61,680 nucleotides of DNA from Opitutales bacterium (GTDB lineage Bacteria; Verrucomicrobiota; Verrucomicrobiia; Opitutales; JABSRG01), in the NCBI GenBank assembly GCA_028280845.1, contig JANQKZ010000039.1, positions 1 through 61,680 on the forward strand, given 5' to 3'. A program made the translations under genes and the position numbers. The notes under the pieces were generated by a model, which was not told the origin of the DNA, ran no database searches, and worked only from the letters and a program-made list of their open reading frames with translations. This document shows positions 1-8,885 of the stretch, piece after piece. Position 1 is the stretch's first letter. Every line of letters starts with the position of its first letter.

Positions 1-996
1 TGAGGAGGAGGAGAGGAGGGAGAGGAAGAAGAGGGCGCCGAGGAGGCCGGTGATGAGGCTGAGGGGGAGTTCCTGGCCGGCGAGGAGGAGACGGCTGACA
101 AGGTCGGAGATGGAGAGGAGGGCGGCGCCGGTGAGGGCGGTGGCGGGGAGGAGGAGTCGATGGTTGGGGCCGATCCAGGGGCGACAGAGGTGGGGTACAA
201 TGAGGCCGGCGAAGGCGATAATGCCGCTGGCGGCGGTGGCGAGGGCGGCCAGCCAGGCGACGGTAAGGAGGGCCAGGGCGCGGGTGCGCTGCACGGGAAC
301 GCCCATGGATGTGGCGGACCAATCCCCAGTAGTCAGGAGATCCAGGGACCGGGCGATCCAAAGGGCGAGGATAAATCCGAGTCCGACGCCAGGGAGCAAC
401 CAGAGGAGGGTATTCAGGTCACGGTAGGCGAAGCTTCCCATGAGCCAGAAAAGGATGGCTCGCATATCAAAGGGATGCATTTTAAGCAGGAGGAAGGTGG
501 TGATGGCCTGGAAAATCCCTCCAAAGGCAATGCCGGCGAGCAATACCCGGGTGGGGGGAAAGGTGCCCCAGCGGTAGGAGAGGGCAAAGAGGCAGGCGAT
601 GGCGGCCCATGCCCCGATAAAGGCACCCAGGGGGAGTCCTCCGATAGGGAGTAGGGCGACGAGTCCGAGGGACACGGCCAAAACGGCGCCCAGACCGGCA
701 CCAGCGGATACGCCGAGGAGGTAAGGCTCGGCGAGGGGGTTACGGAAGGCTCCCTGGACCAGGAGACCGGCTACCCCTAGGGCGGCACCGGTTCCCCAGG
801 CGAGGCCGAGTCGTGGGAGCCGGAGGTGGATGACGGCGGTAGCCATGCGATTATCCTGGGAGGCCTGCCCCGACAGGATCTGGAAGAGCTCTCCTGGGGA
901 GAGGAAGCCCATGGGGCCCCAGCTCAAGGTTCCCCAGGCGAGAAGGCTAAGCATGGCGAGAAGGAGGCCGTAGCCGAAAGCGACCCGGGATTTCAT
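1..996 (-). CDS. btuC: FecCD/BtuC-family ABC transporter permease (3' end cut by window)
   Basis: Inner-membrane permease of a corrinoid/siderophore/heme-type importer. Translating the minus strand from the ATG at 996-994 gives about 332 uninterrupted residues of very hydrophobic protein with family landmarks: RLPRLGLAWGTGAALGVAG near the N-terminus, QGAFRNPLAEPYLLGVSAG, and near the end FAGLIVPHLCR, the segment that contacts the ATPase. The normal length is about 330-350 residues, so only a few residues lie outside the window. The start codon overlaps the stop of the upstream ATPase gene (ATGA), indicating translational coupling. The substrate is not fixed by the sequence; cobalamin is inferred from the neighbouring binding protein and receptor. 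Confidence 0.88.
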   Translation of the reverse strand, partial: MKSRVAFGYGLLLAMLSLLAWGTLSWGPMGFLSPGELFQILSGQASQDNRMATAVIHLRLPRLGLAWGTGAALGVAGLLVQGAFRNPLAEPYLLGVSAGAGLGAVLAVSLGLVALLPIGGLPLGAFIGAWAAIACLFALSYRWGTFPPTRVLLAGIAFGGIFQAITTFLLLKMHPFDMRAILFWLMGSFAYRDLNTLLWLLPGVGLGFILALWIARSLDLLTTGDWSATSMGVPVQRTRALALLTVAWLAALATAASGIIAFAGLIVPHLCRPWIGPNHRLLLPATALTGAALLSISDLVSRLLLAGQELPLSLITGLLGALFFLSLLSSSS

Positions 997-1781
997 GAGG
1001 GTTTGGTCTCCCAGTCGGGTTCGAGTTCCCAAGGGTGCTGGTGAGGTTTTCCCGAGAAGCTCACCTGGAAGACGGACTCAAGGATCTCTGGCGTCATGGT
1101 TTCGGTGGGGGGGCCAGATGCCACAATCCTGCCATGCTGCAGGATGACCACGGAATCACAGAGTCGGGCGGCGAGGGGAAGGTCGTGGAGGACCACCAGA
1201 AGGACGCGATTGTGGTGGGTGGAGAGGGTTTTGAGCAGGTGGAACAACTCCACCTGATGCTGAAGGTCAAGGTGGTTCGTAGGTTCGTCGAGAAGAAGCA
1301 GGGGCGATTCTTGGGCCAGGGCGCGGGCGATCTGGACGCGTTGCCATTCACCACCGCTGAGGGAGTCCACTTTTCGATCGGCGAGGTCGGTCAACTTACA
1401 AATATCCAAGGTGTCCTGGATGATGCGAACACTGTTCGGTCCGGGGCGCTGGAGGGGGCCGAGGTGGCAGTACCTTCCCATCATGACCCAATCCTCCACA
1501 GTCCAGGAAAAGGTGCGCAGCGCTTCCTGGGGAACCAGGGCGGCAGCGCGAGCAATGGCTTGGGGGGATAAATTCCGAATAGAATCCTCTGCCAGGTAGA
1601 TATCGCCTGCGAGAATGCCCGCCTCCCGGTAAATCGCCCGGAGGAGGGTCGTTTTGCCTGCGCCGTTGGGTCCCAGCAGGCCTACCCGCTGCCCATTCGT
1701 CAAGGAGAGGTGAATATCATGTAAGACGGGGGAACCACCGTAGCCGGCGGACAAGCCATCAATCCTGAGGAGGGGAGGCAT
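993..1781 (-). CDS. btuD: ABC transporter ATP-binding protein (BtuD/FecE type)
   Basis: Cytoplasmic ATPase that powers the adjacent permease. The 262-residue protein has Walker A GPNGAGKTT at 37-45, signature LSGGEWQR at 141-148, Walker B LLLLDEP at 161-167 and the switch histidine in VVLHD at about 199. The order and spacing match the iron/cobalamin subgroup. The start overlaps the end of the binding-protein gene by 23 bp, and its stop overlaps the permease start by 4 bp, so all four transport genes are probably one transcript. The order receptor, binding protein, ATPase, permease differs from the common order in which the permease precedes the ATPase. Confidence 0.93.
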   Translation of the reverse strand: MPPLLRIDGLSAGYGGSPVLHDIHLSLTNGQRVGLLGPNGAGKTTLLRAIYREAGILAGDIYLAEDSIRNLSPQAIARAAALVPQEALRTFSWTVEDWVMMGRYCHLGPLQRPGPNSVRIIQDTLDICKLTDLADRKVDSLSGGEWQRVQIARALAQESPLLLLDEPTNHLDLQHQVELFHLLKTLSTHHNRVLLVVLHDLPLAARLCDSVVILQHGRIVASGPPTETMTPEILESVFQVSFSGKPHQHPWELEPDWETKPS

Positions 1782-2628
1782 GGGTGGAAGGTTGGATAAG
1801 GGAAAGGAGCCGGCGGACCGTCTCCATGAAGCGCGGGCCGGGAATAGCGAGCAGGCTGTCGGGCACGGTATGGATACGCCCGGTTTGAACAGCGGTGAGC
1901 CCCTTCCACTTTGAGTTTTGTTTAAAATGGTCCACTGCCCGAATTTCTTCAGGATGGGATAAGGAGAAGAGGATGATATCCGGGTCGGCCTGCAGGATCA
2001 TTTCGGGGGAGAATAGGGGCCAAGGACCGTCTAGGCTGTCTCCCAGGTTGATGCCACCCGCGAGCTGGATGATTTCCGATGAAAAAGTACCGGCACCGGC
2101 CGTCAGGTTGCCCTCGATACCAAAGATGACCAGCACCGTGGGCCGTGGGGACCGAAGGTGCGGCAGGGCCTCCATTTCCTGGCGCAGGCCACCGATCAAT
2201 TGCTGGGCAGCTTGTTCCCGATTCAGGCGTTGGCCGAGGATATCAATATTCTCAAAAATATCATCGATGGTGTCGGAGGGGAGGGCTTCGACGTGGAGCC
2301 CAAGGCGTTGCAGTTGTTGAAGGGGCGGGCTCAGGGTGGTTCCCGAGGTGAGGATGCTTCCTGGGTTAAAGGCGAGGATGGTTTCTATGCTGGGATCCAA
2401 CCCACCACCGACGCGGGGAAGGGATTGAGCGGCCTTGGGCCATTCGGCATAGCGGGAAACGGCGGCAATCCGAGACTCGGCCCCCAAGGCGAAAATGATT
2501 TCCACGAGCGAGGGGGAGAGGACCACCAGGTCAGGAGGAGGATCCGCCGCTTGAGCTGGCAGGAGGGATGAAGCAGCCAAGTAGGCTACCAGCAGGCAGA
2601 TCGTCTTCCATGTATTTAAATATCCCAT
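1759..2628 (-). CDS. btuF: Periplasmic cobalamin/siderophore-type substrate-binding protein (BtuF-like)
   Basis: Periplasmic binding protein of 289 residues in the Peripla_BP_2 family, delivering ligand to the BtuCD-type importer. A signal peptide covers about residues 1-28, ending AQA. The mature part opens with LVVLSPSLVEIIFALGAE, followed by YAEWPKAAQSLPRVGGG and an ETILAFNPGSIL segment, the pattern of class III binding proteins and closest by eye to BtuF-type proteins. The gene overlaps the end of the TonB receptor by 13 bp. Corrinoid specificity is an inference; heme or siderophore binding would look similar at this level. Confidence 0.85.
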   Translation of the reverse strand: MGYLNTWKTICLLVAYLAASSLLPAQAADPPPDLVVLSPSLVEIIFALGAESRIAAVSRYAEWPKAAQSLPRVGGGLDPSIETILAFNPGSILTSGTTLSPPLQQLQRLGLHVEALPSDTIDDIFENIDILGQRLNREQAAQQLIGGLRQEMEALPHLRSPRPTVLVIFGIEGNLTAGAGTFSSEIIQLAGGINLGDSLDGPWPLFSPEMILQADPDIILFSLSHPEEIRAVDHFKQNSKWKGLTAVQTGRIHTVPDSLLAIPGPRFMETVRRLLSLIQPSTHASPPQD

Positions 2629-4475
2629 ACAAATCCGAGGTAAGCCCCAATGCCGTTGGCGGGATAGCCTGGAGTCGGCTGGTAGCTTTCGTCGAACAGG
2701 TTTTCAATTCGGCCCGTCAGGCGCAAGGCTTCAGTGGCCTGCCACTGCCCGAACAGGCGCAGCACGGTATAGGCGGTGCTACGGATATCCGGGGGATCGA
2801 GGAAGGTCGCATAATTCCCCTTGAGCCCGCTGATGACATGGAAACCTGCTCCGAGCTGAACCTGCTGGGGCAAGGAGAGCAGGATCGTTGCGTCCACCTG
2901 ATGTTCCGGGAGATTCAGGCGATCCTCAGTCAGGGTGGGGTTGACGGTGCGGTCGGTGGATTCGGCCTGTTGCCAGGTATAGGCCCCGGTCAAGCTGAGG
3001 TTGTCCCACAGCTGGGCGGCGGTCGCCAATTCAATCCCGTAAGTGCGAGCAGTATCCCGATTCTCGGCGCGGACGACGCGGGGGTCGGGGTCCACGTCGA
3101 CAATGAGATTCTCAATGTCATTATAGAAGGCAGTGACGGAGAACCGGGACCCGCGGTCATCCCACAGATGGTCCAGTCCGACTTCCCAGGAGAGGGCGGT
3201 TTCTGGTTTCAAGTCGGGATTGGCTGCCCCGGCAAAGCTGGAAAACAACTGGAAGACATTGGGTACCCTGAAGGAGCTGCCGGCGGCGGCTCGCAGTTTC
3301 GTGCGAGCATTGGGCAGTTGCCAAGCCGCACTGGCCCGCCAGGTGAAGGGGTCGGAGAAGCGTTGGATCCAGTCATAGCGCAGGCCCAGGGTCAGGCTGA
3401 GGGGGGAGCCGGGTTCATAGACGTTTTGCATGTAAACGCCAGAGTGGGTGGATTCTTCGTAGCCATTGGCAAAAAAATTGTCCTTCTGGCGGGCGAATTC
3501 TACGCTGGCCCCGGCGACGACACGATAGGCGGAGTTAACCTGGATCGTGTTTTCCCAATCGGCTTGCCAGACATGGGAGTCCGCGAGGTAGGCGAATCCA
3601 TCGAAATCGCCATCGTAATCTTCTTCAAACCAAGACACCGTGGCCTGGGTTTGCCAATTGGGTTGAAGGTCTCCCCGGAGGTAGGTACTGGCGCCGGTGT
3701 TGTTGGTTTTTACTGCTGCCGCTCCAATAAGAAAATCCGGGACGGGCGGGTCCTCATAGTCTGCTCGGTGGCCGCGGGTCATGACCCCGAGCTCCCAGGC
3801 ATCATTGAGGGCCACATCCAGTCGGCCGGAAAAATCGAAGTTCCGATATTCATTCTGGGGGAGCTCATTATCTGTCTGCAACCATGCCCCGTGGAAGGAC
3901 CAGGCATACCGATCGTAGGTGCCCTGGCCTTGCAGGGCTGACTGGAAGGTAGAAAAACTGCCCGCTTCTGCGGAGAGGCTCAGGCTTGGATCTCCCTGCC
4001 CCTTGCGGGTCATCACCGATACCACACCGCCCATGGTATCGGATCCATAAAGAACACTTTGTGGTCCGGGGATGATTTCGATCTGTTCGATGTTGAGGGG
4101 TTGGGCGTAGGCTAAAAAGGGAGTAAAGCCCGTGATGACGCCGCCGCTTCCCTTGGCGTAGTCCACTCGAATGAGAGAGTCCTGGTCGCGGTTTCCCCTA
4201 ATGTTCAGGGTGGTGGCCGCTCCGGTCCCTCCAGTCTGGCGGATGAAGACGCCTGGAGCATCCTGCAGGCCGTCGGCAATTCCGTTGACTTGTAGGATAT
4301 CCAGATCCTCTCCAGAAATCAGGGAATAGCTTACCCCCAATCTGGAGGTGTCTTGTTCTACCCGGTTGGCCGTGATGACCACCTCCGGCAAGGTTTGTGA
4401 GGGGTCCTCTTCGGCTGTTCCCGGCAACGCGGTAGCCGAGGACAGGACAAAGTAAAGAATAGCGTGTCGTTTCAT
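2616..4475 (-). CDS. btuB: TonB-dependent outer-membrane receptor, BtuB-like
   Basis: Outer-membrane beta-barrel receptor of 619 residues that imports a scarce ligand using TonB energy. After a signal peptide ending near residue 21 there is a TonB-box-like PEVVITANR at about 30-38, then a plug domain with LNIRGNRDQDSLIRVD and VLYGSDTMGGVVSVMTRKG. The C-terminus carries RIENLFDESYQPTPGYP, the last-strand signature seen in BtuB-type receptors. It heads the receptor-BtuF-BtuD-BtuC run. Only 105 bp separates it from the upstream DUF1501 gene, too little for a cobalamin riboswitch of the usual size, and none was recognised. A TTGACA hexamer lies at 4525-4530 (minus) but I see no good -10 partner. 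Confidence 0.88.
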   Translation of the reverse strand: MKRHAILYFVLSSATALPGTAEEDPSQTLPEVVITANRVEQDTSRLGVSYSLISGEDLDILQVNGIADGLQDAPGVFIRQTGGTGAATTLNIRGNRDQDSLIRVDYAKGSGGVITGFTPFLAYAQPLNIEQIEIIPGPQSVLYGSDTMGGVVSVMTRKGQGDPSLSLSAEAGSFSTFQSALQGQGTYDRYAWSFHGAWLQTDNELPQNEYRNFDFSGRLDVALNDAWELGVMTRGHRADYEDPPVPDFLIGAAAVKTNNTGASTYLRGDLQPNWQTQATVSWFEEDYDGDFDGFAYLADSHVWQADWENTIQVNSAYRVVAGASVEFARQKDNFFANGYEESTHSGVYMQNVYEPGSPLSLTLGLRYDWIQRFSDPFTWRASAAWQLPNARTKLRAAAGSSFRVPNVFQLFSSFAGAANPDLKPETALSWEVGLDHLWDDRGSRFSVTAFYNDIENLIVDVDPDPRVVRAENRDTARTYGIELATAAQLWDNLSLTGAYTWQQAESTDRTVNPTLTEDRLNLPEHQVDATILLSLPQQVQLGAGFHVISGLKGNYATFLDPPDIRSTAYTVLRLFGQWQATEALRLTGRIENLFDESYQPTPGYPANGIGAYLGFVWDI

Positions 4476-4580
4476 GGTCAGTCTGTTCGTTTTGACTGAT
4501 CACTCGACTTAGTTGGCAATCTATTGTCAATAAGGAAGTAGGATGATGGGGGCAGAAGGGAGAAGAGAGAGGAAGGGGGC

Positions 4581-5837
4581 TCAGGCCAGAAAGGGCAAGG
4601 GGGACCAGGTGGTACCGAGGACGGGTTTGGGGTCGGTATCGAGCCATTTTTGGAGGATGGTGCTGTATACCTGGCGGAAGTCGGTGGAGTGGGTGAGGTC
4701 CTGGTTTTGCTTCACATTGAGGTCGGGGGATTGGCCGACGAGGGGAGATCGAATCGCTTTGCCCATGACGAAAAGAGGGGCGGCGGTGCCATGGTCGGTG
4801 CCGATACTGGCATTTTCGGACGGGCGGCGGCCGAATTCGGAGAAGGTCATGGTGAGGACCTGATCGTCCAGTTTATGGGCGACGAGGTCTTTTTGAAAGG
4901 CGGCGAGGCTGGCAGACAGCTCCCGCATGAGCCGAGAATGAGTGCCGGGCTGGTTGGCGTGGGTATCGTAACCGGTGTGGCTGACAAAATAGACCCGGGT
5001 TTCCATCCCGGCCGCAATGAGGCCTGCCACCCGGCGTAGGGATTGGCCGAGGCTGTTACCGGGGTAGGATGCCTTCGGGCGGTACCGGCTCAAAATTGAC
5101 TGAATGCGGTCTTGGGCGACGAGGGCATCCATCATCGTATGCTGGAGAAAAGAGAGATTATTTTCCTCCATTCCCCCATCGAAGCCTTCGAGCAGGCTCC
5201 GTTGGCGCGGGTTGGTGTTGCCGCTATTTCGATTGCGGAGATCGACCCCGAAAAGGTTGTGGGGGTCCTGGCTGAGAAAGGCCTGAGGCGTCTGCCCGGA
5301 GATATGCACAGCGGCGGGGTCGGGCGAATCGGATGTCTCGGGGGACCCTGGGCAGGCGTTGTCAAAAAAGCGCCCGAGCCAACCGGTGGAGAGGAATTCT
5401 TCGCTATTGCTGGCGGTTTCCCAGATTTCGGATGAGCGGAAATGGCTTCGATTGGGATTGGGGTAACCCACATTTTGAACAATGGACAGGTTCCCTTCCT
5501 TGTAGAGGCGCGCCATGTCGGTGCAGGCGGGATTCAGGGCGAGTGTATCGTTCAGTTTATGTATTCCGTCTGTGGCTTTAATTCCCAGCCTGGGACGGAG
5601 CCGGTAATACTGGTCGTCCTGGTAGGGGATGACGGTGTTAAGCCCGTCGTTACCCCCGGCAAGTTGAACCAGGACAAGGATGGACCGGTCTTTTTCGGGC
5701 ATGGGTGCCTGAGCGGCGGCAGATTCGGTAAGGAATCGAGGGGCGACACTGGAAAAGGCAAGCAGGCCCAGGCCCTGGCCGGAGCGTTGAAGAAATTCAC
5801 GGCGGGTCGTTGGATAGGAGGAAAAGGGAGATTTCAT
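4581..5837 (-). CDS. DUF1501 family Tat-exported protein
   Basis: Secreted protein of 418 residues. It begins with a twin-arginine signal, RREFLQ at 12-17 followed by a hydrophobic stretch, so it is probably exported folded. The DUF1501 hallmarks are present: LVQLAGGNDGLNTVIPY at about 57-72, NRSHFRSSEIWETA, and the late HTGYDTHANQ and FSEFGRR motifs. The family is related to sulfatase/alkaline-phosphatase folds but its biochemical role is not established. It follows the DUF1800 gene by 15 bp; this pairing is common in Planctomycetes, Verrucomicrobia and Proteobacteria. Its place directly before the TonB receptor suggests co-transcription but does not prove a transport role. Confidence 0.93.
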   Translation of the reverse strand: MKSPFSSYPTTRREFLQRSGQGLGLLAFSSVAPRFLTESAAAQAPMPEKDRSILVLVQLAGGNDGLNTVIPYQDDQYYRLRPRLGIKATDGIHKLNDTLALNPACTDMARLYKEGNLSIVQNVGYPNPNRSHFRSSEIWETASNSEEFLSTGWLGRFFDNACPGSPETSDSPDPAAVHISGQTPQAFLSQDPHNLFGVDLRNRNSGNTNPRQRSLLEGFDGGMEENNLSFLQHTMMDALVAQDRIQSILSRYRPKASYPGNSLGQSLRRVAGLIAAGMETRVYFVSHTGYDTHANQPGTHSRLMRELSASLAAFQKDLVAHKLDDQVLTMTFSEFGRRPSENASIGTDHGTAAPLFVMGKAIRSPLVGQSPDLNVKQNQDLTHSTDFRQVYSTILQKWLDTDPKPVLGTTWSPLPFLA

Positions 5838-5852
5838 TGAAATGTCTATCGC

Positions 5853-7355
5853 TTAACAAAGATGGTAGGGCGGGGATTGGAGGATGGTCATGAGGGCGTC
5901 CCGGACACGTTGGTTTCGTCCACCGGAGGGCGCTTCATCGATAAAGGTGATCAAATCGGCTTTAAAGGAGTCGGGTGTGTCCGCACCGATGAAATGCTCC
6001 GTTAAATGGCCGGCGATCTGGATGGAATCCATTTTTGCGAGTTGGCGGATAAGGTCCTCGGTGACCCAGAAATTTCCCCGACCATTTACATCGGCCGTCA
6101 TGACGGCGAGGTAGTCATCGGCGTTGAGGCGGTCCAAGTTGATGGGATTGAACAGGGTCTGTACGGTTTGGCGGCGGGCGGCGAGGGTGGAGGAGTTAAT
6201 CCAGGTTTTTCCTCCGACCCAGCCCCGAACATTGGGCGGGTTGTAAAAGGGTTGGCCCATATTGCGGAGGGCCCCCCCGACGGTTTGAGGGATAGGAGTT
6301 AGGTCGAGGCGCAATTCCTGAAGAAGCCCGAGGTAAAACTGGGTGGGGCTTTTGATCAGATTGCCCCTGAAGGCCGGATGGTAAAAGAGACGGCTGGACA
6401 AGGCGATGCGAGCCAATTCCATTGGCCTAAACTGGTGCAATCGCCATTTGTAGCCGAGGGAGCGCAGGTAGGAGTCAGGGATGGCCTCCTCGGCAATATA
6501 ATATTTGCAGAACTCACGAGGGAGAAAGGTAAGGGCGGCGGGCTGTTCAAAAATCCAGTCGATGACTTCGTCGCCGGTAAAGTCATCTTTTTTGCCAAAA
6601 ATGGTTTTCTTGCCCGTATCCACCTGATTGCGCTGGATCCGGAAGGTGGCGCCCTGCCCCTTGTAACCGGTAAATGCCCGTGCAACCTCCTTGATATCCT
6701 CTTCAGTGTAATTGCCTTCGCCCAGGGTGAACAGCTCCATCAACTCGCGCGCGAAATTCTCGTTGGGTTTCCCTTTCTGGTTCTGGTTAAGATCCAGGAA
6801 CTGGATCATGGCGGGGGACTTACTCACAGCTTTCACCAGGTCTGTGTAAGGCCGGTTGATGTAGAGTCGCATGAGTTGCTGGTGATTATAAAGGGCTTCG
6901 GCGTTGCGAATCTTTTGAAGGTTAACGACGAAGATATCCTGGAGAAACATGACCATTTTCTCCTGTGGCGAGTTGTCTTCGTCTCGGGCAAAGGTCAGCC
7001 AGTCTACCCCGTAATCGGCCATGGCCTGAAGATTGTCTCGCCGAAGATTCCGCTGGATTTCCTGGCGTTCTTCCGGGCTTCGCGATTGACGGATCTGGAG
7101 GTAGCGCTGGGTGTTATTCAGATCGGCTATAGCCCGGGGAAGGGGCAACTTTTCCGGCCGCTGCAGCATGGCTTTAACCGTTTTGTCAGGACCCGCTTTT
7201 TGGACCTCGGCTACCCATTCGGGGCGTGCGCTAAACCCAAGTCGGCGAAGCAGATGGATGGCAGCCTTGTTATCAAACTGGTCAGGGGGGAGAGGTTTCC
7301 ATGCCTCTTCCGGCCGGAAATCCTTCAATGCGGCAGAAACGTTTGAGCCTGACAT
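5853..7355 (-). CDS. DUF1800 domain-containing protein
   Basis: A 500-residue protein of the DUF1800 family (function unknown), always found next to DUF1501 proteins. It opens with a LLRRLGFSARPEWV segment typical of the family, followed by MVMFLQDIFV, NENFARELMELFTLGEGNYTEEDI and near the end GQPFYNPPNVRGWVGGKTWI, all characteristic. No signal peptide is visible; export with the Tat-borne DUF1501 partner is a possibility suggested by the pairing, not shown here. It is the first gene of the minus-strand run and is divergent from the lipoprotein gene at 7400, with a short shared promoter region. Confidence 0.93.
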   Translation of the reverse strand: MSGSNVSAALKDFRPEEAWKPLPPDQFDNKAAIHLLRRLGFSARPEWVAEVQKAGPDKTVKAMLQRPEKLPLPRAIADLNNTQRYLQIRQSRSPEERQEIQRNLRRDNLQAMADYGVDWLTFARDEDNSPQEKMVMFLQDIFVVNLQKIRNAEALYNHQQLMRLYINRPYTDLVKAVSKSPAMIQFLDLNQNQKGKPNENFARELMELFTLGEGNYTEEDIKEVARAFTGYKGQGATFRIQRNQVDTGKKTIFGKKDDFTGDEVIDWIFEQPAALTFLPREFCKYYIAEEAIPDSYLRSLGYKWRLHQFRPMELARIALSSRLFYHPAFRGNLIKSPTQFYLGLLQELRLDLTPIPQTVGGALRNMGQPFYNPPNVRGWVGGKTWINSSTLAARRQTVQTLFNPINLDRLNADDYLAVMTADVNGRGNFWVTEDLIRQLAKMDSIQIAGHLTEHFIGADTPDSFKADLITFIDEAPSGGRNQRVRDALMTILQSPPYHLC

Positions 7356-7399
7356 GATATGGGATAGAACCTATGTATTTAACCAGAGTTTCATTTGAA

Positions 7400-7963
7400 A
7401 TGAAAAGGCTCGTCCTGGAGTATGCTATTCTTCCTTTCGCTGTGATCATCATGGCATTAGGGGGTTGTACGGGTCCGGGATCTCAATATCGAGAGTTTGT
7501 CAAAACGGTCGATTTTAGTGATTTTGGCAGTTATCTGGTGGAGGGACCGCTTCCACCCGTTGGCTTAGATGCGAGACTGAAAGTAGGGCGATATGATGCG
7601 GTCCTTTTAGAAACCCTAAAGGAGACTATGGATCAAAAGGGGTTTGTCGGTGGAACGGGCCTGGCCGATGTGGATATGGTGATGGAGATGCAGTGGAATG
7701 CGACTACGGTACGAAAACCTGGCAGTCAGGCCAAAGGAGCAGACCGGCCCCCTGAAATTGAATACGAAAAAGCCTTCCGGCTGACCGTCCGGGTGTATGA
7801 TCCCAAAGATGGCGACCTCTTCTGGATGAATTCCGGAAATTCGTTGAATGGGAGCTTTATGACGCAGGTGGGTGTGGTGAATTCCCTGAATAACATCATG
7901 AAACCGTTCCCGGAACGGGCAGGGCAAGCGGTGGGGTTGGGGAAGGATGGAGGTGAGCGGTGA
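7400..7963 (+). CDS. Lipoprotein, DUF4136-like
   Basis: Envelope lipoprotein of 187 residues. I chose the ATG at 7400 rather than the one at 7373 because it puts a compact signal peptide with a lipobox-like LGGC (cysteine at about residue 25) right at the start. The mature part has VDFSDFGSYLVEG, a repeated alpha/beta pattern, ADVDMVMEMQW and EKAFRLTVRVYDPKDGDLFW, the pattern of DUF4136 lipoproteins. The function is not known. The gene stands alone, divergent from DUF1800 and convergent with the RNHCP gene. Confidence 0.7.
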   Translation: MKRLVLEYAILPFAVIIMALGGCTGPGSQYREFVKTVDFSDFGSYLVEGPLPPVGLDARLKVGRYDAVLLETLKETMDQKGFVGGTGLADVDMVMEMQWNATTVRKPGSQAKGADRPPEIEYEKAFRLTVRVYDPKDGDLFWMNSGNSLNGSFMTQVGVVNSLNNIMKPFPERAGQAVGLGKDGGER

Positions 7964-8101
7964 GGCTTGTGCGAGTATCTGGTATCTAAGCAGGGGAGCC
8001 TCTCTTCCCGGTATCTCAATCGGCATGGGGATCGAAATCGACGTCGCAGGTCCCCCCGCATCATCGCTATTATCTGAGTGTTCAAACCAATTAGTTAACC
8101 G

Positions 8102-8497
8102 CTAAGGTTCATGCGGCATTTCAAGGGGAAAGGGTGGTCGGGCCAGAGGTTTGGCCGCCACTGCCAGCAAGCGGAACTCATCATCGTCCCCGGCTATTCG
8201 ATTCATCTTGATCGTTCCACAACGGACACATTGATGCAGCAAGCTCCACTCGCCGCAGGAATCTATGGCCACCGCGATGGGACGCATTTTGCCCTGGCAA
8301 CGGCTTTTTCGATCGCCCGGAGTAATATCGAGGTGCTGGCTCCACAGGCATTGCGGGCAGTGATTACGATGACGTGTGCCCGGGGCCTGTTGCGATACAA
8401 CAGCACCGCAATGGAGACACGTGAATGAAGATTCGGGCGGGGCATGCCCGAGTGAAGAATGGTCATTGGGGGAGGAAGAAAAGTGCGGTTTAGACAT
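8102..8497 (-). CDS. RNHCP domain zinc-ribbon protein
   Basis: Small cysteine-rich protein of 131 residues. The reading frame is open further upstream, but the ATG at 8497-8495 is preferred: it has a GGAAA sequence just before it and the upstream residues look non-coding. It contains CLHC (about 27-30), then the family signature RNHCPQCLWSQHLD, PGDR, a CQGKM segment and CVRCG, which together define the RNHCP domain, probably one or two zinc sites. The role of the family is unknown. It is minus-strand, 388 bp downstream of alr, so it may have its own promoter. Confidence 0.82.
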   Translation of the reverse strand: MSKPHFSSSPNDHSSLGHAPPESSFTCLHCGAVVSQQAPGTRHRNHCPQCLWSQHLDITPGDRKSRCQGKMRPIAVAIDSCGEWSLLHQCVRCGTIKMNRIAGDDDEFRLLAVAAKPLARPPFPLEMPHEP

Positions 8498-8885
8498 GGT
8501 TTCCAAAAAAAATGCGAATAATTGAAATAAATTCCCGCGCAACCCACTTGGGTCAGTACGCAGCCTAAGGATCCGCTTCCCCAGGGAAGCGGACGCGAAG
8601 TCAATTTTCACACAATGGCCGATGTCTTTCTTTGCATCCGCAATCAAGCTGTCCTGAAACCACAATATTGACAAGATCTTAAAAGTCGCCGTTACACCTT
8701 TTCATTATGGTTCACTCACAATCCCTGCCTGCGGCTGCTTGGCGGAATGGTATATTTTTAACCGGTTCGGCCTGCCGACTTCGAGACCTCCGACCCGGGG
8801 GACAGGCAGTCTCTAATTGGAAGGTATTGATAAAAAACGGTTTGTACCAAACGGATTTTAGAATATGAGTAAGAGGAAATGGGGG
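8498..8885. other. Gene-free spacer with hairpins between alr and the RNHCP gene
   Basis: There is no convincing gene in these 388 bases. Three structured pieces are visible. A perfect 8-bp hairpin CCGCTTCC-CCAG-GGAAGCGG lies at 8573-8592. CTGCCTG at 8725-8731 is exactly complementary to CAGGCAG at 8803-8809, enclosing a GC-rich 85-base segment with tRNA-like spacing but without a proper T-arm. A weak terminator for alr lies at 8832-8854. The RNHCP promoter presumably lies here, but I could not single it out. Confidence 0.5.
8832..8854 (-). terminator. Weak Rho-independent terminator candidate for alr
   Basis: Read on the minus strand, a 5-bp stem GTTTG-GTA-CAAAC (8852-8840) is followed after two or three bases by six T residues (8837-8832). 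The stem is short and its flanking pair is mismatched, so termination may be inefficient. It lies 32-54 bases past the alr stop codon. Confidence 0.35.

Noticed and set aside
160-654. Plus-strand glycine-rich frame over the permease gene
   Set aside because: The minus strand gives a complete FecCD permease with family motifs; the plus frame is a GC-driven shadow.
2568-3941. 457-codon plus-strand frame opposite the TonB receptor
   Set aside because: The minus-strand receptor has clear plug and TonB-box features; the antisense frame is glycine-rich without motifs.
4476-4580. Cobalamin riboswitch before the TonB receptor
   Set aside because: Only 105 bases are available and no conserved B12-box-like sequence was noticed; a full-length element does not fit.
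6378-7346. 322-codon plus-strand frame opposite the DUF1800 gene
   Set aside because: DUF1800 hallmarks on the minus strand are strong; the plus frame has no ribosome-binding site or domain.
8102-8674. Long version of the RNHCP gene from 8674
   Set aside because: The additional 59 residues show no conservation, and the inner ATG at 8497 has a better ribosome-binding context.
8725-8809. tRNA gene
   Set aside because: The acceptor-like helix exists but no T-arm GTTCRA or anticodon stem fits the segment in either strand.
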